A stretch of 64,000 nt of DNA, from contig NZ_JBHUOQ010000004.1 in NCBI RefSeq assembly GCF_042686195.1, positions 248,001 to 312,000 on the forward strand, read 5' to 3'. The notes below the pieces were generated by a model. That model saw only the letters and a program-made list of their open reading frames with translations. It did no database searches and was not told where the DNA came from. The translations under genes were made by a program, and so were the position numbers. Positions 16,082 to 25,265 of this stretch are shown here, piece after piece (position 1 is the stretch's first letter; every line of letters begins with the position of its first letter). The stretch comes from Corticicoccus populi (GTDB taxonomy: Bacteria > Bacillota > Bacilli > Staphylococcales > Salinicoccaceae).

Positions 16082-17309
16082 AAATGTAAACTGGATTAAT
16101 TTAGAAGAAAAAAAGATTGAAATAAAAGATATCCACATTCCGGGCACTGTCGACTTAACCATTGACGGTACAGGGAAATATTTGATGCCTGGACTCGTAG
16201 ATATGCACACTCATATTACTCCTGCCAGTGCCAGACATTACTTGTACAGCGGCGTCACATCCGTTCGTAATACCGGTGGAAATTTTGACCTCATTCATTC
16301 AATTGACCGTGTCTCGCCGAAAATTTATGCAACTTACCGTTTCATCGACGGAGATCCTGGACTATGGGGACCGACTTCATATGGAAATATCTCGACGAAT
16401 GATACAGAGCAGGCAGCAGAAGCGGTAGATGAACTATATGAACAAAAGGCACGCTTTGTTAAAGTATACGGCAATATTCAGGAAAATATTCTTAAAATAG
16501 TCACTGATAAAAGTCGCTCATACAATCTTGAAGCTGCGGGTGATTTCCTCCAGTCAAAATCTATTGATGCACTGAAAGCAGCCCGTTACGGCGTTACCTG
16601 GCTGGAACACGCTTCCGGAATTATTCAAAGTCTGTACCCGGATTTTCATCCGAATATGCCAATTGAGCAGTTTGACGCACTCCGGGCACAGGAGGTTGAT
16701 GAGGATAAACTGACCGGGGTGCTCAAATCTCTAATTGATCAGGACGTAAAGATTGTACCGACGCTTTCATTATATGCACATTTATCAAAGAAGGGACGCA
16801 GTTTTAACGGGGAAGCACTGTCAGATTCGAAGCAGCTTCAGTTATTCGATAATGAAGAAGTGTTTACTGTTAACCGGCAGTTCTTGGAGATTGAAACCTA
16901 TCTGGATTCTGATTTTATGGAGAAGCAGGCATGGCAGCTGAAAATGGTTAAAAAGATTACGAAAAAATATCTGGCACTTTGCGGTGAAGTGTATATTGGA
17001 ACGGATGCACCTGCAGGTACATGGGTATACCCCGGACTTTCAATGATTGAAGAGCTGAATGAATTTAAATCTCTCGGTCTTAATGCTTATGAAGTACTTT
17101 ACAAAGCGACTGTTGAAGCCCGGAAAGTTACAGGAGAGGACGACGGCTATATCCTTCTTAATGAAAATCCCATTGAACACTTTGAAAACATCCTGAATAT
17201 TGAGTCCGTATTTGTCTCTGGAAAGCATTTCACCCACACAGAGATTGCCGGTCACAGGATTGATGCTGAAAAAATGCACCTGCTGATTGATGAAATCACC
17301 AATCAGTAG
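16065..17309 (+). CDS. Amidohydrolase (imidazolonepropionase-like superfamily)
   Basis: 414 residues. Metal-site candidates: His48-x-His50 (DMHTH), Lys133 (VKVYG, likely carboxylated), His182 (WLEHAS) and Asp314 (IGTDAP). The strand-5 His normally present in an Ala-His-Ala context is absent; the matching stretch is LEAAGDF (residues 155-161). It may therefore use one metal or an altered site. No signal peptide. It overlaps the MerR gene by 17 nt and has an AGGAGGG ribosome site, so it is likely the effector of that regulator. Substrate unknown. Confidence 0.8.
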   Translation: MMYRIKNVNWINLEEKKIEIKDIHIPGTVDLTIDGTGKYLMPGLVDMHTHITPASARHYLYSGVTSVRNTGGNFDLIHSIDRVSPKIYATYRFIDGDPGLWGPTSYGNISTNDTEQAAEAVDELYEQKARFVKVYGNIQENILKIVTDKSRSYNLEAAGDFLQSKSIDALKAARYGVTWLEHASGIIQSLYPDFHPNMPIEQFDALRAQEVDEDKLTGVLKSLIDQDVKIVPTLSLYAHLSKKGRSFNGEALSDSKQLQLFDNEEVFTVNRQFLEIETYLDSDFMEKQAWQLKMVKKITKKYLALCGEVYIGTDAPAGTWVYPGLSMIEELNEFKSLGLNAYEVLYKATVEARKVTGEDDGYILLNENPIEHFENILNIESVFVSGKHFTHTEIAGHRIDAEKMHLLIDEITNQ

Positions 17310-17320
17310 ATGCAGTAAAA

Positions 17321-17356
17321 CCCTTAAACTGTTATGCACAGTCTAAGGGCTGTTTT
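17321..17356. terminator. Bidirectional terminator between amidohydrolase and YkvI permease
   Basis: CCCTTAAACTGT pairs with ACAGTCTAAGGG (one mismatch), loop TATGC, then TTTTT on plus. Confidence 0.75.
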
Positions 17357-18429
17357 TAGAGTAATTGTTTTTTTGATGTTTTATTTCTCACCCATCGAAT
17401 GGTGAGCATTATACCCATTAAGACACCCAGATATCCAAGTATCGGATAGAAAAAGTTCACAAGATCAACAAAGCCGACAAGGCTGAGTACGTAACCCGCA
17501 ACTGCACTGATGATAAGTGCTGTCTTGTAATTTCTGCTGTATGGTTTCCAAAATCTTGAGAGGAAAGGATACAGCATTCCGACTGCTGTATTATAGATAA
17601 TCAACAGCATCACTATCGTTAGTGACAATGATAAGAGCGGATGAATTTCTGCCGCTAGTACAAGTGTCGGGAGATCTGCTGTGGATGTGACATCCATTTT
17701 GGACACCAGTCCGCCGTTCATCAAAAGCATCAGTACGAGCAGTATCACACCACCGTATAAGCCGCCGTGTCTCGCGACTTTATGTGTTCTTGACTGCGCG
17801 CCCATAATTGATAATATGCTGAAAGCCATCGCAAGTACAATACCACTGTAGGTGACTGCATCAAGCCACCAGTAGCCTGTAGGTGTTTTACTTATATCTG
17901 AATACTGGTTCAGTTCACCAAATGATACAGATGGATTAATGAAACTGAACACCGCAATAATCATCACAATAATAACAAGAAACGGCGTTACTGCCCCGAG
18001 AGCAGTCAATATTTTATCAAAATCCAGCATTAATGTAATCACCATCGCAATCATCATAATGAATGACCCGATCCATGAAGGGATTCCGAAACTTTCTTCA
18101 AATGCCGAACCGCCGCCGGCAAGCATAATCACCATTACACCATATAGGAAAAACACCAGTACATAGTCGATAATTTTCCCAAGCGTACTGCCGAATAATA
18201 ATTTTATCGGTTCCAGATGTGATTCAGCATCCATTCGATTTCCAAGCTTTGCTGCCTGTCTGCCGATAAACATAATCACGACAGCAGATAAAATGACAGC
18301 TGCATAACTCATTGTTCCAAAATTACTGAAAAACTGAAGAATTTCCTGTCCTGTCGAGAAACCTGCACCGAGTACAACACCGACATAGGCAAATCCTATT
18401 TTAATTTCGTCCTTATGATCAGAACTCAA
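17356..18429 (-). CDS. YkvI-family membrane transporter, paralog 1
   Basis: 357 residues with about 10 membrane helices (COG3949, LeuT-fold amino-acid permease relatives). The N-terminal GFAYVGVVLGAGFSTGQEIL is the family signature, with FSTGQE likely at an unwound helix. The substrate is unknown. It is closely similar to a second copy at 37712-38788, including the TPTGYWWLDAVTYSGIVLA and VDLVNFFYPILGYLGV segments. It seems monocistronic; the 5' region is long and AT-rich. Confidence 0.82.
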   Translation of the reverse strand: MSSDHKDEIKIGFAYVGVVLGAGFSTGQEILQFFSNFGTMSYAAVILSAVVIMFIGRQAAKLGNRMDAESHLEPIKLLFGSTLGKIIDYVLVFFLYGVMVIMLAGGGSAFEESFGIPSWIGSFIMMIAMVITLMLDFDKILTALGAVTPFLVIIVMIIAVFSFINPSVSFGELNQYSDISKTPTGYWWLDAVTYSGIVLAMAFSILSIMGAQSRTHKVARHGGLYGGVILLVLMLLMNGGLVSKMDVTSTADLPTLVLAAEIHPLLSLSLTIVMLLIIYNTAVGMLYPFLSRFWKPYSRNYKTALIISAVAGYVLSLVGFVDLVNFFYPILGYLGVLMGIMLTIRWVRNKTSKKQLL

Positions 18430-18781
18430 ATAATCAACTCCATTTTTGATTTAAATAAAATTTATTTTCACTAAATAAGTAAGTGGAAGTGAGAATGTGA
18501 AGGACTTTTAACACACAAGTTACATTTTAAACATATTTTTCGGCAGTCTGTCAAAGTTCACTGGTGTAAAAACACTTTTAAATGGATGATATTCATGTAT
18601 TAAACGTTTTCTTTAAACTGAAATAGAATTTTATAATAGAAGATATTTGAATATCATGGTTTAAAATGGATGATGGGCTGTATTTTCATTCAAATACTAA
18701 CTCTCATACATATTACATAATTTTATCGATATAATAGTAACTATAATATTTTATATTTCCCGGGAAATGAGGTGTGATAAT
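18430..18781. other. Long AT-rich divergent intergenic region
   Basis: 352 nt between two divergent genes. It holds short repeats of AAATGGATGAT (about 18572 and 18665) but no ORF, terminator or operator I can name. Promoters for the YkvI permease and the deaminase must lie here; ATAATAG-like -10 candidates near 18731 could serve the deaminase. Confidence 0.4.
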
Positions 18782-19255
18782 ATGATTTCTGAAATAGACA
18801 AAGTACATTTAAAGCGGTGTATTGAATTAGCTGAAGAAGCACTTCGAAATGGTGATGCACCGTTCGGTTCTGTGCTGGTTTCCGGCGAAGGTGAGGTGTT
18901 ATTTGAAGACCGCAACAGAATTTCAGGCGGCGATAACACGCGTCATCCGGAATTTGAAATCGCAAGATGGGCGGCAGAACATTTAAATGCTGCTGACAGA
19001 AAAAGAGCTGTTGTTTATACATCAGGAGAACACTGTTCAATGTGTGCTTCCGCCCATGCTCTGGTTGGTCTCGGCCGGATTGTTTACGCGAGTTCTGTCA
19101 TACAATTAACAGCGTGGAAGAAAGAGTGGGGGATACAGTCCGGTTCACTTAAAGGATTGTCAGTGACAGATGTCATTCATGCTGATGTTGACGGACCGGA
19201 TGAAATACTCTCAAAAGAAGTCAAAAAGTTTCTCAGAAAGTATCATCAAAAATAA
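18782..19255 (+). CDS. Nucleoside/nucleobase deaminase (cytidine-deaminase-like fold)
   Basis: 157 residues from ATG 18782 with GAGGTG 7 nt upstream; the longer reading from 18767 would include that site. The zinc and catalytic motif is His55-Pro-Glu57 and Cys85-Ser-Met-Cys88, the CDA-fold pattern as in guanine deaminase or TadA-like enzymes. The usual Pro before the first Cys is replaced by His (Glu-His-Cys). Cytoplasmic purine or pyrimidine salvage is likely; the exact base is unresolved. Its stop codon lies inside the terminator stem. Confidence 0.85.
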   Translation: MISEIDKVHLKRCIELAEEALRNGDAPFGSVLVSGEGEVLFEDRNRISGGDNTRHPEFEIARWAAEHLNAADRKRAVVYTSGEHCSMCASAHALVGLGRIVYASSVIQLTAWKKEWGIQSGSLKGLSVTDVIHADVDGPDEILSKEVKKFLRKYHQK

Positions 19256-19284
19256 GGCATGCCCCGAGGGGCATGCCTTATTTT
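19249..19284. terminator. Perfect bidirectional terminator
   Basis: Two 17-nt arms (19249-19265 and 19268-19284) pair perfectly around a GA loop, with AAAA/TTTT ends serving both convergent genes. Confidence 0.92.
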
Positions 19285-19289
19285 AAATG

Positions 19290-19952
19290 TCAGACAGATT
19301 TAACTGCGTCAACCACCGTCTCGTCACCTGATAACACTTCAAATTCCTTATGAATGGTATCGTTGTTTTCAAGCACCGCTGCTAGTGCTTCAGCGACATC
19401 TGCACGGGGCACTTCATTAATATCCTGATTCATACCGGTTTTAATTTTTCCGGTCCCTGCATCATCTGTTAAGATACCCGGATGAATAATAGTCCAGTCA
19501 AGAGATGTCCGGTTTTTCAACCATTCATCTGCATAGTGTTTTGCGATTGTGTAAACTTTAAGAGCTTCGTCTTCTTTGATTTCTCTTGCGATTTCTTCGC
19601 GTCCGGTACGGAACGTACTGACCATCACAAATCGTTTTACACCTGCTTTTTCCGCTGCTGTCATGATTTTCACAGCACCGTCAAGGTCAATCATCACTGT
19701 CTGATCGAGCCCTTTACCGCCCGCTCCGGCAGAGAATATCACCGCATCCACATCTTTCATCGCTTCTGCGAAATCTTCGATGGAGTCGTGAACGATATCC
19801 AAAACCACTGTTTCAATACCGCGCTCATCGAAGAAAGGTTGCTGTTCCTTGTTACGAATCACTGCTTTCTCTTTAATATCAGAATGATTCACTGTAATAT
19901 CTGCAAAGTGTTTTGCGACTTTTCCATTTGCACCTGCAACTAGAACTTTCAT
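19290..19952 (-). CDS. NAD(P)-binding atypical SDR (NmrA/YhfK-like)
   Basis: 220 residues from ATG 19952 with GAGAGGTG 9 nt upstream. The Rossmann motif is VAGANGKVAKHF (residues 4-15), and the SDR5-like FVMVSTFRTG strand and YTIAKHYADEWL helix (Tyr and Lys) are present. The family includes NAD(P)H-binding oxidoreductases and redox sensors such as YwnB/YhfK. No partner genes indicate a substrate. It is convergent with the deaminase. Confidence 0.82.
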   Translation of the reverse strand: MKVLVAGANGKVAKHFADITVNHSDIKEKAVIRNKEQQPFFDERGIETVVLDIVHDSIEDFAEAMKDVDAVIFSAGAGGKGLDQTVMIDLDGAVKIMTAAEKAGVKRFVMVSTFRTGREEIAREIKEDEALKVYTIAKHYADEWLKNRTSLDWTIIHPGILTDDAGTGKIKTGMNQDINEVPRADVAEALAAVLENNDTIHKEFEVLSGDETVVDAVKSV

Positions 19953-20035
19953 TATAAATAACACCTCTCTATTTTTAATATATAATAAAGTGTATCATTC
20001 AGAAGCAGTCAAATTAAAAATTCTGCCTGTATGTA

Positions 20036-20065
20036 AAAAGATGCGCTGCCTCACGACAGCACATC
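20036..20065 (-). terminator. Terminator for tRNA-Val
   Basis: On the minus strand GATGTGCTG and CAGCGCATC form a 9-bp stem followed by TTTTT, about 20 nt past the tRNA 3' end. Confidence 0.8.
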
Positions 20066-20086
20066 CCTTTATAAATCTGTACAAAG

Positions 20087-20158
20087 TGGCTCCGAGTGGG
20101 ATCGAACCACCGACCTCTTGCATGTCAAGCAAGCGCTCTCCCGCTGAGCTACGGAACC
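20087..20158 (-). tRNA. tRNA-Val (anticodon GAC)
   Basis: 72 nt with acceptor GGTTCCG/CGGAGCC, D stem GCTC/GAGC, anticodon stem CTTGC/GCAAG with loop TTGACAT (GAC), and T stem GGTGG/CCACT with TTCGATC. The discriminator is A and CCA is not encoded. It is a single tRNA with its own terminator. A TATAAT box lies about 50 nt upstream (minus strand, near 20210). Confidence 0.95.
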
Positions 20159-20347
20159 ATATCTATTATTCTATATGATTCACCTTGAAAAATCATCTGT
20201 TTATGCATAATTATACTAAAATACTTTCAGGGAAAATAGTCTTCTATAGACCATCAACAATTAAAATCCCGATACCACATGCTTTAAAGACCACCATAAT
20301 CAGCCAATTTCCAAAAATAGTATTGAGATTTTTCTGACTTATTAACA

Positions 20348-20376
20348 TTGTCTATACTGTGATACTATGCTAAAAT
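20348..20376 (+). promoter_or_regulatory. Promoter of the abgB-abgT operon
   Basis: TTGTCT (20348-20353), 17-nt spacer, TAAAAT (20371-20376) with a TGC extension. It lies about 46 nt before the start codon at 20423. Confidence 0.65.
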
Positions 20377-20422
20377 GATTAAATTCTTGTGTATCTACAT
20401 AATTAATCAAGGGGGATGGAAT

Positions 20423-21859
20423 ATGTCATTATATGACACCATACAACAAAGTATTGAGGGGAAAGAAAGGGATTACGTCAGAATTTCACGGGACATATGG
20501 GATCATCCGGAGCTCCGCTTCGAAGAGAATATTTCCAGTGCAAAACTTGCAGATTACATAGAACAACAAGGCTTTGAAGTTGAACGGGGGATCGCAGACA
20601 TTGAAACAGCATTTTCAGCTTCTTTCGGTTCAAGTGGTCCGACCATTGCTTTTCTTGGTGAGTTTGATGCGTTGTCAAATCTCAGTCAGAAAGCAGAATC
20701 GCCTCGGCAGGAAGCGATTGAAGAAGGCGGCAGCGGACATGGATGCGGCCACCATATGTTAGGTACAAGCGCCATGGCTGCAGCAATAGCTGCACGTGAT
20801 TATCTGGTTGAAAATAATCTCGAAGGCACCATACAGTTTTTCGGCTGCCCGGGTGAAGAGGGCGGCTCCGGCAAAACGTTTATGGCCCGGGAAGGCGTCT
20901 TTGATGATATTGACGTTGCCATCTGCTGGCACCCCTGGGTCCACACGCAGGTATGGACAAGTGAGACACTCGCAAATTATCAAGTATCCTTTAAATTCAA
21001 AGGTGTTTCTACCCACGCGGCATCAAGTCCGCATCTCGGACGGAGCGCACTTGATGCTGTCGAGCTGATGAATGTTGGTGCGAACTATTTGAGAGAACAT
21101 GTTGAGGACAGTGCACGCCTGCATTACGCTGTGACAAACACCGGCGGTGTATCGCCGAATGTTGTTCAGGCAGAGGCGGAAGTTCTTTATTTAATGCGTG
21201 ACCTTACTGTCGAAAAGGCGGGAGCTGTTTACGAGCGTGTGAAGAAAATTGCTGAGGGTGCGGCATTAATGACAGAAACCGAACTCAGTATCCATTTCGA
21301 AAAAGCATGCTCAAACTACCTGCGCAACAACGTACTTGAAGAAGTAATGGAAACACAGCTTAAAGAAATCGGCGGTATTTCCTATTCTGCTGATGAGCTT
21401 GAGTTTGCAGAGCAGATTCAAGAGACACTAACAGAAGATGAAATTAATCATTCAAGTGCACAGATTACAGGTTCATACCACAGAGCAGGTCAGGAGGCAC
21501 CGGATTCGTATGGTATATTGTGCGGCGATCCTGCGCCGTATTCAAAAGCAGTCGACCTGCTGCCGGGCTCTTCAGATGTCGGAGATGTCAGCCAGCTTGC
21601 ACCTACGGTACAATGTCTTGCGACTTGTTATGCTTTCGGTACACAAATGCACACATGGCAGACTGTCACACAGGGAAAGACTACTTACGCTGCGAAAGGT
21701 ATGATTCATGCCGCAAAAATCATGGCACAGACTGCCGGTGCACTGCTTGACAGCCCTGAGAAAATCACTGCTGCAAAAGAAGAATTCGACCGCCGGAAAA
21801 ATGGCAGACCTTATGAATGTCCGATTCCAAAAGGCGTCACACCATCCAAATTAAACTAA
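20423..21859 (+). CDS. abgB: M20-family amidohydrolase, p-aminobenzoyl-glutamate hydrolase subunit B-like
   Basis: 478 residues from ATG 20423 behind AAGGGGG. Metal-site motifs of the M20D/AbgB group: GHGCGHH (Cys108, His110), the Glu pair at 145-146 (CPGEEGGSGK), and His170 (CWHP). The central lid/dimer domain begins near residue 185 (VSFKFKGVSTHAA). AbgB-type enzymes cleave the amide of p-aminobenzoyl-glutamate or related N-acyl amino acids. No AbgA partner is present. It is co-transcribed with an AbgT transporter 24 nt downstream, which supports the substrate class. Confidence 0.87.
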   Translation: MSLYDTIQQSIEGKERDYVRISRDIWDHPELRFEENISSAKLADYIEQQGFEVERGIADIETAFSASFGSSGPTIAFLGEFDALSNLSQKAESPRQEAIEEGGSGHGCGHHMLGTSAMAAAIAARDYLVENNLEGTIQFFGCPGEEGGSGKTFMAREGVFDDIDVAICWHPWVHTQVWTSETLANYQVSFKFKGVSTHAASSPHLGRSALDAVELMNVGANYLREHVEDSARLHYAVTNTGGVSPNVVQAEAEVLYLMRDLTVEKAGAVYERVKKIAEGAALMTETELSIHFEKACSNYLRNNVLEEVMETQLKEIGGISYSADELEFAEQIQETLTEDEINHSSAQITGSYHRAGQEAPDSYGILCGDPAPYSKAVDLLPGSSDVGDVSQLAPTVQCLATCYAFGTQMHTWQTVTQGKTTYAAKGMIHAAKIMAQTAGALLDSPEKITAAKEEFDRRKNGRPYECPIPKGVTPSKLN

Positions 21860-21883
21860 AATTCTATTACTATAAAGAGGTGT

Positions 21884-23428
21884 ATGATGAACAATACAGA
21901 TCAAAATAAATCAAGAACACAGAGTGTTCTTGATTTTGTGGAGTACTTTGGTAATAAACTCCCGCATCCATTTATGATATTCGTTTACCTTGCTGCAATT
22001 ATTATTGTGATTTCAGCAGTCGTTGCTTACTTTGATGTATCGGTTGTCCATCCGGGGACCGGTGAGGAAGTATCTGCACAGAATCTGTTATCCGGTGAAG
22101 GGCTTTTATTCGCACTTGAATCCATGCTGTCGAACTTTACAGGATTCGCACCACTCGGCCTGGTTCTTACAATGATTCTCGGTATTGGTGTTGCGCAGGG
22201 TGTCGGCCTGTTCGATACTGCCATTAAAGCTTCCATCGCAAAAGCACCGAGAGCAGTCATTACATACGCTATCGCTTTTGTTGCCGTGATGGGGAATATC
22301 GCATCAGATGCGGCCGTTATAATTATTCCGCCGCTCGCCGCGATGATTTTTTACAGTCTTGGAAGAAATCCTATCGCAGGTATCGCAACCGGTTTTGCCG
22401 GTGCTATCGGAGGATTCACAGCCAACCTGATGATTGCCGGAACTGATGCACTTCTTGCAGGTATTACAACAGAAGCAGCTCAGTCAATTGATCCGAATAT
22501 GGTCGTTACAGCAGTAGATAACTATTTCTTTATCTCTGCTTCCGTGTTTGTTGTTGTTTTCCTGGTCGGTATTGTTACTGAAAAGATTATCGAGCCAAGA
22601 CTCGGAGAATATAACCCTGAATATGCCGAGGAAGGTGTATTGGAGCAGGAGCAGGACGAAGTGTCCAAGCAGGAAATGAAAGCGTTGATATACTCAATTA
22701 TTTCCGCTCTCCTTTACGCTGGTCTCGTGATTGCTTTAATCTGGCCGGAAAATTCCGTGCTCCGTGGTGAGAACGGCAGCCTTGTTCCATCACCATTCCT
22801 GTCAAATATTATACCGATTATATTCCTGTTATTCATTGTTGTATCTGTAACATACGGTGTAACTGCAAAAACGATTAAAAAAGCATCGGACGTTCCGGTG
22901 TATATGACAAGTGCCATTAAAGGTATGGCACCATACATCGTTTTAGTATTCGCAATTTCCCAGTTTATTGCGTACTTCAACTGGACAAACTTAAGTACTA
23001 TTATTGCCGTAAACAGCGCAGATTTTCTGGAATCTGTTAACTTTACCGGCTTACCTTTAATTATTATATTTATTTTAGTAATGGGTGTATTGAATCAGTT
23101 TATTACCAGCGGATCTGCACAATGGGCACTGATGGCTCCGGTATTTGTACCGATGTTTATGCTGCTCGACTATCATCCCGCATTTACCCAGGTTGCATAT
23201 CGTATCGGTGACTCATCAACAAGTCTTCTAACGCCGCTGAATCCGTACTTGATCATGGTCCTCGGCTTTATGAAACGCTACGATTCACGTTCAGGACTCG
23301 GTTCAATTATTTCAACAATGATTCCATATACGATTTTCCTATTAACCGGCTGGATTTTACTGATGGTCGTATGGGTGCTTCTTGACCTGCCTGTCGGCCC
23401 TGGTATTAACATTAGATTAAGCGAATAA
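21884..23428 (+). CDS. abgT: AbgT-family transporter
   Basis: 514 residues, about 11-13 helices, normal AbgT length. Family motifs include the N-terminal GNKLPHPFMIF, central MGNIASDAAVIIIPPLAAMIF and GFTANLMIAGTDALLAGIT, and C-terminal TSGSAQWALMAPVFVPM. The family imports p-aminobenzoyl-glutamate or exports sulfonamides/p-aminobenzoate. The start is ATG 21884 (a second ATG follows at 21887) after AGAGGTG. It is second in the operon, with a clear terminator. Confidence 0.92.
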   Translation: MMNNTDQNKSRTQSVLDFVEYFGNKLPHPFMIFVYLAAIIIVISAVVAYFDVSVVHPGTGEEVSAQNLLSGEGLLFALESMLSNFTGFAPLGLVLTMILGIGVAQGVGLFDTAIKASIAKAPRAVITYAIAFVAVMGNIASDAAVIIIPPLAAMIFYSLGRNPIAGIATGFAGAIGGFTANLMIAGTDALLAGITTEAAQSIDPNMVVTAVDNYFFISASVFVVVFLVGIVTEKIIEPRLGEYNPEYAEEGVLEQEQDEVSKQEMKALIYSIISALLYAGLVIALIWPENSVLRGENGSLVPSPFLSNIIPIIFLLFIVVSVTYGVTAKTIKKASDVPVYMTSAIKGMAPYIVLVFAISQFIAYFNWTNLSTIIAVNSADFLESVNFTGLPLIIIFILVMGVLNQFITSGSAQWALMAPVFVPMFMLLDYHPAFTQVAYRIGDSSTSLLTPLNPYLIMVLGFMKRYDSRSGLGSIISTMIPYTIFLLTGWILLMVVWVLLDLPVGPGINIRLSE

Positions 23429-23434
23429 AACTAC

Positions 23435-23463
23435 AGACGGAGATAATTCTCCGTCTTTTTTTG
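23435..23463 (+). terminator. Terminator after abgT
   Basis: AGACGGAGA pairs with TCTCCGTCT around TAAT, followed by seven Ts. Confidence 0.92.
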
Positions 23464-23478
23464 TAAAGGGGCGTATTT

Positions 23479-25245
23479 ATGTATAAAAAATCTCAAATCA
23501 CTGCAGCATCACGCGGGGATATTCCAATGGATACTGTCATTCGAAACGTCAATCTTGTCAATGTATTCACCGCTGAAATATACAGGGCGGACATCGGTAT
23601 TAAAGAAGATGTTTTTGCAGGTGTTGCACGGTATCAGGAAGGAAAACCGGCTTACGAAATGTCCGGCGATACAGAGATTGACGGTTCCGGAAAGTATGCT
23701 GTACCTGGCTTCATAGACTGTCATGTACATATCGAGAGTACCATGGTGACACCTGAAAACTTTGTAAAGGCACTGATTGAAAGAGGTACCACCGCCGCAG
23801 TCATTGACCCTCACGAGATTGCGAATGTTCTTGGTGTCGACGGTGTTAAATACATGATTGACGCAACAAAAGATATGCCGGTTGATATATTCATCACCAT
23901 CCCTTCCGCTGTACCGGCGGTCCCTGGTCTTGAAACTTCGGGTGCTGTCTTTGAAGCGGAAGACATCGGCAGCCTGCTTGAAGAAGAACGTGTTGTCGGC
24001 ATTGCAGAAATTATGGATTATATCGGCGTTATCAATCAGAGCGACCGCATGGCAGGAATTATTGACGAAGGACTGAAACGCGGTGTCTGTAATGAAGGAC
24101 ACCTCCCAAGAACTGTCGGACGTCACCTTGATACGTACATGGCAGCGGGTGTCGATTCAGATCATGAGAGCCGCTCCGCCGATGAAATTATAGAGAAGCT
24201 CCGGCAGGGGATGACAGTGTACATCCGTGAATCAAGTGTCAGCCAGTTTGCAGATATTGCCGCCGATGCCTGGCGTGAAGTTCCTTATGCTGCAAATATC
24301 GCGATGTGCACAGATGATGTTGAAGCGAGTGATATGTATCAAGGCGGTCAGATGAACAGAGTCGTCAGAAGATGTATTGAAGAGGGAATCCCGGCACCGC
24401 TCGCCGTCCGTTACGCCTCGCTGAACGGTGCACAGCGTTATCAGTTAAAGCATCGCGGCGGTATCGGTCCCGGATACTCTGCAGATTTCTCACTTGTTGA
24501 TTCTCTGGAAAAAATGGATGTGACAGACGTATTTACAAAAGGCATCCATCAAGTCAAAGACGGCAGAATGATTCATGATATTCAGTCATCTGCAGCAGTG
24601 CTCCGGGAAAACACTGTAAAAATTCCTGATATTAAAATAGATGACTTTCACATTACCACTCCTGATAATAAAAAAACCGTCTCAATTAATACGATGGAGA
24701 TGACAAAAATCGGCACCACCGAAAGAGGCACACTCGACCTCGAAACAGAAGACGGAATCATCCGCCGCCTGCCGGAAGGCTACCTTTTTGCATCCGTCAT
24801 CGGACGACACGGCCAGGGGGATAAACCATTTACAGGCGTACTGAAAAACGCCGGTCTTTCAAGAGGGGCATATGCCACTACCTTGTCCCATGACAGCCAC
24901 AATTTGATTGTTGTCGGCACGAACGCTGAAGATATGTATCATGCTGCGAAATATCTTGAATCAACAGGCGGCGGACTTGTATTATTTGATGAAGGCGAAC
25001 TGCAGGCGGCAGTTGACCTCCCGGTTGCAGGACTGATGGCTGACAGTTCTGTTGAGACACTCGCACCGGTCATCTTCAAATTTAATGAAACCTCACTTAA
25101 TATGGGAGTAAAAGTCGGCAGAAGGGCACCATCCATGGCAATGTCCTCTCTGGCACTGACCGTTATACCTGAGATCAGGCTCAGTAACCTCGGCCTCGTT
25201 GATGTTAAAAAACAGGAATTGATTCCTTTATTCATAGAAAAATAG
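23479..25245 (+). CDS. ade: Adenine deaminase
   Basis: 588 residues, normal Ade length. The amidohydrolase metal motif is CHVHIESTM (His82, His84); other family landmarks are DPHEIANVLGVDGV, EIMDYIGVI, CTDDVEASDMYQGG and the C-terminal IGRHGQG and ALTVIPEIRLS blocks. It converts adenine to hypoxanthine with release of ammonia. The His-containing loop reads GHLPRTVGRHL rather than the common GHAPGL form, so it belongs to a divergent Ade branch. The start at 23479 has AAAGGGG. Confidence 0.88.
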   Translation: MYKKSQITAASRGDIPMDTVIRNVNLVNVFTAEIYRADIGIKEDVFAGVARYQEGKPAYEMSGDTEIDGSGKYAVPGFIDCHVHIESTMVTPENFVKALIERGTTAAVIDPHEIANVLGVDGVKYMIDATKDMPVDIFITIPSAVPAVPGLETSGAVFEAEDIGSLLEEERVVGIAEIMDYIGVINQSDRMAGIIDEGLKRGVCNEGHLPRTVGRHLDTYMAAGVDSDHESRSADEIIEKLRQGMTVYIRESSVSQFADIAADAWREVPYAANIAMCTDDVEASDMYQGGQMNRVVRRCIEEGIPAPLAVRYASLNGAQRYQLKHRGGIGPGYSADFSLVDSLEKMDVTDVFTKGIHQVKDGRMIHDIQSSAAVLRENTVKIPDIKIDDFHITTPDNKKTVSINTMEMTKIGTTERGTLDLETEDGIIRRLPEGYLFASVIGRHGQGDKPFTGVLKNAGLSRGAYATTLSHDSHNLIVVGTNAEDMYHAAKYLESTGGGLVLFDEGELQAAVDLPVAGLMADSSVETLAPVIFKFNETSLNMGVKVGRRAPSMAMSSLALTVIPEIRLSNLGLVDVKKQELIPLFIEK

Positions 25246-25265
25246 CGCCCCGGCGGGCGCTCTTA
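25241..25265. terminator. Bidirectional terminator between ade and the ABC operon
   Basis: AGCGCCC (25244-25250) and GGGCGCT (25255-25261). The better T-run lies on the minus strand, serving the ABC operon. Confidence 0.8.

Noticed and set aside
19990..20178. 62-codon ORF across the tRNA region
   Set aside because: It reads through the complement of tRNA-Val and its terminator.
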